Shown here in pieces: positions 11,101 to 23,100 of a DNA stretch of 64,000 nucleotides; the first letter of the stretch is position 1; each line of letters opens with the position of its first letter. The notes beneath the pieces are model-generated. The model saw only the letters and a list, made by a program, of their open reading frames with translations. It ran no database searches and was not told the DNA's origin. Both the position numbers and the translations under genes were made by a program. The stretch is taken from positions 10,437,118-10,501,117 of the forward strand of contig NC_062977.1 in the NCBI RefSeq assembly GCF_023078275.1. The letters run 5' to 3'. This DNA is from Leguminivora glycinivorella (Eukaryota; Arthropoda; Insecta; Lepidoptera; Tortricidae).

Positions 11101-14100
11101 ATTACAATATTGGTTATGATTCGCTCATTACTTTCTTACCAACCCAATATTTATGTAGTAAAGTGGCGTTTAAAGTTTGAAACTGTATTAGGTCCATGGG
11201 ATGGGGTCCCAGTGCGAGTGTAGTTTTTCATAGAAATCGCGAATCGTCTGGTTGAGGTAACTGGTGACCAAAGAGCTAGCGACTTCCTCGCATAACGTAT
11301 CAGCATTGCGATACAGCGAGGAAATGTAGAATGCCTAAAGGGCCTATTTTGATATAAGCTGGCTTTTACTTAGTCTTATTTTCTTATATAATTAGGTTAA
11401 TGTAAATAAATTATTTTAAAAGTGATACTAACGTCCAAGATAAACGGCGACGGCAGCCAGCAGTAGCAGCACGAGCAGCGCGGCCAGCGCGGCGCAGCAG
11501 CCGCGGCAGGGCCGGCTGAGCTTGCGGCGCGTGAAGCGGATGTCGCTGCTCACCGACATCGTCGACTCCGGCGGCCGGTGCGCGCGGCACCGCCGCGGCG
11601 CTGTCCACCCATAGCCCAACTGCAATAAAAAATAATAAAGAACACCATTGTAACAACATTCAAATTTTTTTATATTATGTAGGTAGCAAACGAGCAGACG
11701 GGCCGCCTGATGGGAAGCAGTCATCGCCGCCCAATGGCCTTAAGCAACATCACTTATGCGTTGTCGACCTTTGGGAATCCTAAATACCTCAATTGGAGAA
11801 TCCCATGTCAAATTATCTTCTTATCTCTAAAAGCACAATCTATAGCTTACCGTACTCTATGAAACCCTATACTTACGAACGATGTAACGACTCTGTGCGG
11901 ATGCGGAAGTCAGCCTCCAGACCATTTATGATATGAAGAACCGTGAAGAAAGTTCTAACAGGTAAGAAAAGAAAAGGCAGAATAGAATGCGCAAGTTCCG
12001 GAAGAAGCTAAGGACTTACTAAGTTTGTGACAAACATGCAAGCACCTAAAGCCAGATTCTTACTACTAAATATTTTTTTCGTGTCGTGTCAGTATGGTAA
12101 TGGTTACCGACCTACTTGAAGTACTTATTTACGATAAGGGTTCGAGAAAAATTGGAGCATGTAAACGAAAATAATTTCGTACATTTATTATATAATTCGT
12201 TGTACGTACTTATAATAAATACCTAATTTGCAGACAAGTGGGCAATTAACCAAGTATTCAGAGCTATTCATGACAGATTGCTCAAAAATCGTGACATCTG
12301 TAGTGTAGCTAATTAACAGACAATTGAGCCAGATTTGGATGAGTCTACTTTAGAACTAATTTTCTGCTTGCCAGTCATTCAGCTCAATGGAATGCGGGTA
12401 AGAAATTAAATGAATCACTTCATCTCTTTTTGTATACTTTTGTCGTACAGACAATGAAACATGCAATAGGTACATAGTATAGAATAGGTAGATTACGTGC
12501 GAATAAATATCGAGGACGCATAATAGAAGTTGGGCGATGAATACATTAAGTCCATCAGCTGAGATGCACCTGCTAGGCTGTAAGCCGTGAACTCGTTTCC
12601 CGTATTTGGTAAGCATTCTCAGCATATTACCTAACGGCTACAAACTAAGTTACTTTTGTTTTGGGTTAATTGTTTTACCCACGTTTTGGATTCTGTCTGA
12701 TGTAAGTAGTTAAAAGAGTCAAAGACCAACCTATTACGTTCTAATGACTCAAATGAGCACTGTACTGTTGGTACATATTAAATAACACGTTATAAAATGT
12801 CTGTGCACTAATCTAGCTCATACGGTACAAGCAGTCCTTAAGAGTCATTATGTGCATTCTAAAGTACAGTTATTAGACCAACAGGAGAATAAAATGTCAC
12901 TACGCACAAGAATGTAGCGTAAATTGTTTCTCTAAGTGGCTCGCGGTTTGACCCTGTGGTTAACTGAAACCGTCTAGCAAACCGCAGAAATGTAAATAAT
13001 ATTTTAATTAAAACATTTTCTAATAAGTACATAAATATAAGATTCTTTAATGTAATAAGAGGAAACTAATAAGTACCTAATGTCCTAAAACTTTTAAAAT
13101 TTTAATTGCAAGAATCACCAAAATTAAATTTGTTAACTCAAGTTATCAACACAATAACATCATAACAAATATTAAGCTGGTTTTGCGACACTAACGTTAG
13201 CACGGTCTCCATGATACCTACATTTGAATGTATTCTAAAATTTACAAATGACAAGAAAGCGATACGAAATGGCAAAAGTTGCGACAACGGGTATGCAACG
13301 TTACAAGAACGCTACCATTATACCTCAAGTTAGAAGTAATTGAATGTCAGATCAGATAATGTTAAAATGGCCGGTTGTGTTAGGCGCTAATACACTTCCA
13401 GCTTATTGTTGAAAACATATTAGGGTCTTTCAACGTGGAAGTAATATTTTATCACTTATGATTAACTGTCTTTGTTCTTGGAGAGAACAATTACTATAAC
13501 TGTACGTGTAAAATAAATTAGCTGACTTAAACATCAGTCACTATCTACGTATTAAAATTACAACTTTCAGGATTCAGTACCTAGTCAATGACTAACCAAA
13601 GCGACCGTTCGTTATGGTCGTATGTGATCTATTGGAATAATAGGTTTGCTATAACTATTGCTGTCTTTGATAGGTCTCCATTGCATGCAGCTTTAAAATT
13701 AACATTAAGTATGTGTATCAATTTACTCTACCCACAAAATCTATAAAATCTCTCTTTATTTACTTACCTATGTATATTGTTGCTACTTTACTGGTTATAT
13801 TGGTACATACGTACGTATAGATGGACGTAACTTTGTTCATCAAAGCTTAATACTCACTTACACTTTAGTTTGCACACGGCTATAAATTCGCTTAATTCAC
13901 TGAATGCATTAAGAGTAAGACGAATGACGTCTGTTGCACAATATTGCATGCTTTAATCTTGGAAGATTCGAAGCTCGAGGCGAGCTTGCAAAATGTGTAT
14001 TTTGTAATAGGCAGTCTTCATTAATGGGCTACAAAAGTGTAAGAATGAACTAAAGTCGGTCAAGATATTCAAATAAACCTGCTGTACAAAATATTTTTGT

Positions 14101-17100
14101 TGTCATACATACATACATACATACATACATATAATCACGCCTGTATCCCATAAAGGGGTAGGCAGAGCACATGAACTACTAAGTTTTTCAGTGCCACTCT
14201 TGGCAAAAAGGGGTTGAAAGAAATCCAAATTGTGACATTGCAGTGACAGGTTGCCAGCCTCTCGCCTACGCCACAATTTAACCCATATCCCACAGTCGAC
14301 TTTTACGACACCCACGGGAAGAAAGGGGGTGGTGAAATTCTTAACCCGTCACCACACGGGGTCATAAGTTCAACTAAATAAGCCATAAATAGGTAACCTT
14401 CTATAATCGCAAAAGCGTGACACTCTGACATACAAGTGGCATTTGAACAGCATACCAAACAAAGAGATTATTTTGAACTTTGAAGTATATTTTAAGTTCG
14501 AGTCTCAGCCTCACCTCTCTCAAACAAGGCCGGCCTAACCGCGCGGCTCTCTAATGCCTTTGTATTTTGGTATAACTTTCGATTTCGTCATGTCAAAATA
14601 AATAAGAGTTAAAGTGAGTAATGAGCTATTTTAGCGCAGGTGGAACATAAATTATTACCTGTGTACGTCCACGGGAATAAGAAACATACAAACATGCATA
14701 ATTTATATTTATACAAAACTTTACTTCAGTTACGTTTGAACTTTCAAACAAAATTATTTATGCTAATGTCTAGAGTAGATACTTTGCTCATTATTCTCGT
14801 ATGTCATACCTATTCGTGCACATGACCAAGTTCCATGAATTCTATGTCGTTTGCTATGGTTACACAAAACATTCTCAATGATCTACGGTTATGGTAATAA
14901 AGTGATAAATCAGCTTTCCATGATTTAGAAATCACCGAACGTTGGAACGTGCTTGGAGGAAGTGGAACGGTTAATTTAGGAAATGCACGTTTAAATGCCG
15001 CGATAGAAGTGCGGCGTTTGCGAATGCAGCGTGCACTTGTCGCGACCTACATCCCGGCACGTTCGGCGCCCGCGCCCGCGCAGCGCGACCGTGCACCACC
15101 TACCATTAGTATATGCATTACGATTATGATGCTTATAAAGTAGGAAAACGACGTCCCTATACACAGGTACACTCGCTTATCCCCTACCTACCTACGTACC
15201 TACTAAATAGGATGCAAGTCGCAGCAATCGATCCACCGTTCCCCGATGCATATAACAACATTTGACATTGGGGTAGCCGATATAACAATAGCAAACAATC
15301 GAGATGACAGATAGATATTACGGAAAGTTCCCGAAATATTTCCATGCACAATTTTAGTTTCTATTGGCACTTTTTTTGCTCCATCTAGCGGATAAGTTGA
15401 CTGTGAGCGCAACAAAGGCTCGGCGCTGTTCACACCTCCAGCTATAGTTTCTATCATGATCTCCAGCAATAACAATGCGGTCGACATCACTTTCGATCTA
15501 AACCTATACTCATTTGGTGGCAATCATCGTTGCTGTGCCCGCTCATTTGTGCAAACATTGCCCTAGGTATCAGGCAATAAAATTTATGCACCTGCTCACT
15601 TTTCTCGAAAGTACGTTTCAAAGCGGGCAATAACCGTAATCGTTCAGGAAATGCAAATTACCGCAATATTTGTCGATTGTTGATTTTACATAAAATTTTA
15701 TGAGTAAAAGTTATAACTTGGTAACAATACAATTACGAAAAGTGTCTCGAACGGACAGCGACCGAACTGCCGACAAAGAAAGCAAAACCCGTCAATTAAA
15801 ACTGGAAGTAAGGCGTCCGTGAAAGTCGATAGGTAATTCGTCAACCGGTAATACAGCGATTACTGATTACTGCATCCACCTATCAAGCTTAATGTACGAT
15901 AGCATCGTTGTCTACATTTCTTGGTTAAGTATGACTGAAATAATAATCTGTGTTTAATAGCTTTGTCATTGGAGGTTTAATCGTATTAGAGTTACCTATA
16001 TTATATCGAACAAAGTAGCTAATCTAAAATCAAATCTATATATAAAAGTTCAGTACGTGAACTATCCACGGATTCTCAATTAATTTCGGTACCTATAATG
16101 CTCCGTTCTCCGGTACCTATAAGTGCCGGAACTTTATCCTTAAATCTTCGAAGCAATGGTTTTTTTTTATCCAGCGTGTGTAACTTGCTTTCTATTAAAG
16201 GACCTAAGTGTATAACTTTAATGTAGGTACTTTTGAGATCACATCTTTCAGATGAGCATTTTTAGAGGTAGCTCTTGTTAGTATAATACCTATAGGTATA
16301 CACAGTGACTAAACCACAACCTAGAAGAACCGGGAGACTCTGGTGTAGAATTGTTGATTTCTCTCAGAATCACGACATTTTGCTTTCATTGAGCTTTTCA
16401 CGAGAAAATTTTAAGTTAAAATCTTGAGTTACTGAGATAGCAATCCTGCGGTTTAGAAATTGATTAAATATATTAATCTTATACCTTTAAATGTACCTAC
16501 ACGTACCTTTCTATGTACATACATCTACATATTTACATGTTTATACATTTCGAGGATCTCAGAAAGCAGCTCTAACGATTTCGATGAAATTTGCTAGCTA
16601 GGACTTAGGTATATTATCTTTGAGTAAACACGTATACTTATTTGAGTTTTTAATGTTTTCCAAGGTCGGTTTCCTAGGTATTGTAAAGAACATAATATAA
16701 TATGTATATTTAATAGGATATGCAAAAACCGGTTAACTTAAAAAACCGGTTAATAACCGAGACTTTTCCTTCAAAACCGGTTAACCGGTTATTAACCGGT
16801 TTTGAGGATTTTTAGTAAATGGCCGTACTACGCAATAATTACCATTACCTTTAAGAATTCTGATGTTGATGATATCGTAGCAGGTATTACTTGCACGATG
16901 AAGATCATTTTTTTATCCAGTTTTTGGAAATTTGGTAAATTCGGAAATTGCTAAAAAAGGCTTGTGTGGTTTGAAATTATTTAACACACTATATATAAGT
17001 GAAACGGATCGATTGATTTGTAGGTAATGTAACCACGTGTAACCGAATCGTGCTATTGCGGTTACTGTCGTGACTATTTCAAAATCGAACATAGTGACAG

Positions 17101-20100
17101 TTAGATTAGAACAGAATAGTGAGTAGGTAAGGTACTTAAGATTAAGTTGTTCGCGCTGGATATCGACACGAATATAGTTTCTGTTACTTACCTACCCACG
17201 ATGCGTCTACTTTTATTTATTGTCCACAAAAGAGATATTTTTATGCTAAATGTCAGACACCCCTACCTACCTATGTAGTTGTAGAGTCAAATCAATAATA
17301 GCCGTCATTTGCTCCCATTTTAGTACAAAATGTAATTAAGGCTGAACAGGTAAATGTCAATATTTGTACAATATAAGCCTAGTTTGTCGTTTAAACATTT
17401 CCTAGAAATTCTGAGCAAAGCCCAACATTATAATTTTAGGTAGAGTCGTGACTTTAGTTACAAGACTTGCTTCATGTCGTGAACTTTAAACGCTCACCTT
17501 GAAGGAAATTGTTTTGTGATTACAAATTTAATTGCAAGATATTAAGAAATTGGAAAGAAAGATAAGATACATACTTACCTACTAGTATACATAATTGTGC
17601 AAAATTTAGGATTTTTTTAGGTTAGATGAGTAAGTACCTAGGTGAAAATTTAAATTTTACGTTATATTTTGCAATTTGACCGAATAATGCTCTGAATAAA
17701 ATGTGGAAAATTGTGGTGGAAAGGAAATTATATTTGTGACCGTACCATTTCTGATTGTAACATACCTAGGTAGAATTGTTATGTAGGTACTTAAATATCT
17801 GTGTTCAATTTGTCATAAATTCGTGTGTAATGTGTTAATTAGGATTATAAAGCAAGTATCTTCTGACAGAAGAATTCAAATAATGTTCACCATCAGTATA
17901 TATGTCATTATATATATTAGTCTATCTTTATATAAATTTATATAAGTATTAGTATTCAACCTTAGTTTTGTAAATTTATGTTTGATGTCACGATTATATA
18001 TGTCTCTGGTAGCTATTATTTCTCCTGCGCCAACATATATGTCTCTGTTTAACCCAATGGTTGACTGGTAGAGAATGCCTTTTGGCATTAAGTCCGCCAT
18101 TTGTACATGTTTCTTTGTTTGTGCAATAAAGTTTAAATAAATAAAAAAATAAATAAATAAAGGATCTACTTAGAGTATGTACTTACTATTAGATTAAAAA
18201 TAATGTATTTAGGTAATTTGTTAGTTATAATCATTTTTCCCACGCACCTTAATAACTGTTAAAAATGTATGAACACCTATTATTTGTTTACGAATATTTT
18301 ATGATCGTGCGTGAAAGATGTTACTGGTGATTTAATTAGACGAATGGCGTCCGAGGTCCGACTTAGTCGGAAGAGCGCTGACCCGGATCGCAGCCTCTCC
18401 GTTAACGTCCACTGACACACTTCGCGCACACAGCTGATTTACCAATTCACCGAAAACGTAAAAAATATTGATTCATTTTAATCTGGGCTAAGAAAGTCAA
18501 AGCCATAAGTTATAGGTGAGGGAAAACGCAATACTGTATGAGTCATAAACAATTTAGAGAGGCGTAGGTTTTGATATTTAAAGATGTTCTTGAAATCTTG
18601 GTGAACTTTTGTTTAGGTTAGTAGGTACATGACGCCGGTAGTTTATTCAAACTCCTACTCGTAAGTATATAAATTGTATGCCTGCCTACGTATGTTCATT
18701 ACTTAATAAATTGGGTACTTAGTTACTCAGTGTCATATGATGACCTTAAGTATGCAGTATGCAATAGCTAGTCGGTACGTTTCGCTTACCACCTTTGCAT
18801 ACAGACTCCTATGCATAGCGGGTCACGGTAGGTACTTTGCTTTGCAACCTACTGTATTTATTTTAGTAGTAGGATGTGTAACTAGCACATACAGAGAGGT
18901 ACTACCTACGGTACGATCTGTGCCCCAACTTAGGTATAATACGCTCGTTTCCATAGGTAGTAATTGTAAAGAAAAGTTGTAATACCTACTTATGATGTTA
19001 GGGAATCTACTGTACACCTACATCGTACCTATGTAAATGATACAGGGTACCTTTTAATGAAACCTGTTTTGTTTTCTGCTCTCATGAACATAATATAAAT
19101 TCTGGTGTGAAATACACGTATAAACTTATATCCCAAAAAGGGCCGAAATGATAGGTATAATAGGTATGTATATTAAGGCAAAGCTTCAGCCTTTAATGGT
19201 GCATAAATTGCATGGTTAATACTTTAAAACACTTCCTGTTCTAAAACTTGTTCGATAAGATCAGAAACCGATCGATACATTTATAATACACTGTTACGTT
19301 TATACAGTCTTGTCACGCGGCATATCATATTCCGGGTGTCGGCATTGCATTGACTAGTCAAGAGGTAGTGAGAGGCAAACGCAAAAACTCTAAGGACTGA
19401 AAACACGCAACAAACTTATGGGTATAATTATCAACCTTCCAAACATGTAGTTAAAAGCACGAAGCTTTAAGACCGGCATAACATACTTAGCTAAGTAAAT
19501 ACCTCGACACGGTTAGGTAAATATTCTCATGAGAGCGTTTTGCATTTTTAAATTATTTCATAATTACCTCATAATTTGCTAAGCGTTATGCCGGCGATAA
19601 ACATTTTATTTTACCAAACATCTCGTACCGGTAAAACTAAAGCCTACCTACTAAATTAAGGTATCTAATAATAGTGTCCCAGGTAAGTGTAATTTCTACA
19701 GACATTAAATTAATTTAGATATTTTGGATACTTGCGGCGGTTCTTAGCTTTGTCAGCATTAAACAATTTTAATACGAGGAATTACCTGTACTTAGTCATT
19801 CGAATTTTGCGAGAATACTCTTTCAAAAGTTTTCCTATTTCTATTTAAGTCTTAGGTATTGTGTAGGACGTATGTATTTAAACAAAATAATATTTTATTA
19901 ATTTATTACAAAATCTTAATTAGATTCTTTATAGTTTAACTGACTCCACTACGCTACGCTATACAGGGAGGGAAAAACAACGATACCGATAGAAAAAGTA
20001 GGTATATAGGTATCTAAAATTATTTACATAGCTACTATTTCATCTTACCTATACAAGAACACGTCATGAGATTGGAAATATATAATTTATGAGGCCAAAA

Positions 20101-23100
20101 AAAAATGGTCTTGGTATGTTTTTACCTTGACTGTACCTGAGTAATTATCTAAATAAGTAATGAGTCCTGTCTTGATTATACGGTGGGAACGAAAGGGAAT
20201 GTTTTTGCAGAAACACCTACCTACACGGAAAGGGTTGAGTCTGTCGGGGCGTGATGATACTGATGATTTATATTGAACACTTTCTTATATAATCTAGAAG
20301 CAATCATTTGTTAAGCTTCATTTGTTAAGAAATCGCGTAGGTTTGCATGTAAAATACTTATTAGAGAACTAGAAAGTGGAAAGTCTTTATTGGTGTTCAA
20401 GAAATATGGCAAAGTTGTAAATAACTCATGCCTAATTTCAAGTCAAGTTTTGAGTTCAAGTCTCACCCAAGGCAGACATTTTCCACTTTTAAATTTAACT
20501 CATGCCTAGATTGACAGCTACATATACAGCGTGTGTATTCCATACGGGCGAATATCTTAATAACGATTAGTATCGGACCTAAAGAGCCTGACTACATGTT
20601 TTTTTTTTTAATAGATGAGAATTTTCTTTTCATACATAATAATTCAGCACGCAATGTATTACGTCCACACCAATTAGCGTACCTCCTAAACGTCATTACG
20701 ACATGACGTTTATGTCATGTAAAATTAAGTTGGACGGCGTACATTTCTGCTTGGTCAGACTAAAGAAATTAGTTACTCTTAATTAATAACACTTTTTAAC
20801 AAAATTATTATCCTATACGATTCGTATAATCAGATACTTTAACATCATACATTATTCGCCCGTATGGAATCCACACTCTGTATACAGGTTGGTCTAACAC
20901 GATAAACCGTGATTAAAAATGATCGATAGATAATTTAGCCATAGACATATACTGTAGCTTTCATACCTACCTAATTATGTTACAAAAAAAGCGATGTCAA
21001 CTAAACAAATAATAAATGCATAATGTGGACTATATACAATATAAAATCAAAACAAGACATCTAATAAAAACAATCACAGACAAAAACAAAAACCGGCCAA
21101 GAGCGTGTCGGGCCACGCTCAGTGTAGGGTTCCGTAGTTTTCCGAATTTTTCTCAAAAACTACTGAACCTATCAAGTTCAATACAATTTTCCTAGAAAGT
21201 CTTTATAAATTTCTACTTTTGTGATTTTTTTCATTTTTTTTAAACATACGGTTCAAAAGTTAGAGGGGGGGACGCACTTTTTTTTCCTTTAGGAGCAATT
21301 ATTTCCGAAAATATTAATATTATTAAAAAACCATCTTAGTAAACCCTTATTAATTTTTAAATACCTATCCAACAATATATCACACGTTGGGCTGGAATGA
21401 AAAAATAATATCACGCCCCACTTTACATGTAGGGGGGGTACCCTAATAAAACATTTTTTTTTCCATTTTTTATTTTTGCACTTTGTCGGCATGATTGATA
21501 TATATATTGGTACCAAATTTCAGCTTTCTAGTGCTAACGGTTACTGAGATTATCCGCGGACGGGCGGACGGACGGACGGACGGACAGACAGACATGGCGA
21601 AGCTATAGTTGACTACGGAACCCTAAAAACAGAGTAGCCAAATACACAAGTGGGTTTCGTGTCGCATCATCCAAATCCTTATAACCATTTAAAATAAAAG
21701 CAAAAATCGGCCAAGAGCGTGTCGGGCCACGCTCAGTGTAGGGTTCCGTAGTTTTTCGTATTTTTCTCAAAAACTACTGAACCTATCAAGTTCAAAATAA
21801 TTTTCCTAGAAAGTCTTTATAAAGTTCTACTTTTGTGATTTTTTTCATATTTTTTAAACATATGGTTCAAAAGTTAGAGGGGGGACGCACTTTTTTTCCT
21901 TTAGGAGCGATTATTTCCGAAAATATAAATATTATCAAAAAACAATATTAGTAAACCCTTATTCATTTTTAAATACCTATCCAACAATATATCACACGTT
22001 GGGGTTGGAATGAAAAAAAATGTCAGCCCCCACTTTACATGTAGGGGGGGTACCCTAATAAAACATTTTTTTCCATTTTTTATTTTTGCACTTTGTTGGC
22101 GTGATTGATATACATATTGGTACCAAATTTCAGCTTTCTAGTGCTAACGGTTACTGAGATTATCCGCGGACGGACGGACGGACGGACGGACGGACAGACA
22201 GACATGGCGAAACTATAAGGAACCCTTATACCTTATACCCGTAGTTGACTACGGAACCCTAAAAATGAGTAATTAGCGGAAATACTTCGTGTGGTTTTGT
22301 AAATTGGTATAGTTAAGTATACCAAGTGGTGTCCAGATGAACTTACTAGAAGTCCTCGAGGCTGGGGCCGGTGCTGAGATATCAGGAGGGTATATTTTTT
22401 CAGATTTATGCTCATATCTCTAATATCTGTCTGAATACCATTATGAATACCAGTAAGAGAAACGTATGTAGAAATTTTTATTAATAATATTAATCTACTA
22501 GGGTTGTGACGACCCCATCGCCCATTGGTTTTACCAGTGCAATCAGTCAACGCAGGGCAGCTTGTGGCGAGCTGTTGGGGAACAGCGACCCCACGTTCCG
22601 AGTGCTCCTGGGGAGTTCTGTTACCCGTAAGTGCGTTTTCACATTATCCGATCCGATATCGGATATCGGACCGATAATCCATACATTACAGGCGCCATCT
22701 TTAATTTTTTCTATTGAAATCCTTTCGACATCCGATATCGGATCGGATAATGTAAAAACGGTCTAAGGCGGGTGGGTGGGACAGTACTCTCTACCTCTGG
22801 CTTGCCTTGGCTGGCCGTCCAGAGCGGAGTCGTTAGGGCTACATGCCCCAGGGGTGGAAGTGAAAATTTGCATTAGACGCGAGTTGGTACAGTGGCTTAA
22901 CAGCCACTGGGCAGAAAGCGGTGTACGCCTCTCGACACCCTTGAGTTCTCACACCGGTGTTGCCCTTGAGCCATCTTGGATGTCGCTTTTTGTGGGGGCC
23001 CATCTTGTGGGGACGAGTCACCGTCTGCCGGAAATAAAATTGGATACCGTTTTATTAGGCAGGCGTCCGGTTTTTTATCCATAGCCCAGTATTTAGTCCA

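Larger units (their letters stand above)
8104..11432 (-). other. Intron 2 of the SEA-domain gene
   Basis: This 3.3-kb intron holds a LINE tail near 9.7 kb and the deleted mariner at 10308-11147. A small GC-rich patch at about 8575-8645 has no reading frame with splice sites. The rest is AT-rich and unremarkable. Confidence 0.5.

Noticed and set aside
14945..15150. GC-rich block as promoter of the SEA-domain gene
   Set aside because: The 24.03-24.39 kb block has a start codon, a strong donor and the right phase, and fits better.
20441..20500. GAGTTCAAGTCTCACCC as a tRNA or SINE box B
   Set aside because: No cloverleaf or matching box A can be placed at a suitable distance.
22776..23084. 102-codon frame in the GC-rich repeat at 22.8 kb
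   Set aside because: No recognisable domain and several competing frames on both strands; kept only as a probable LINE fragment.
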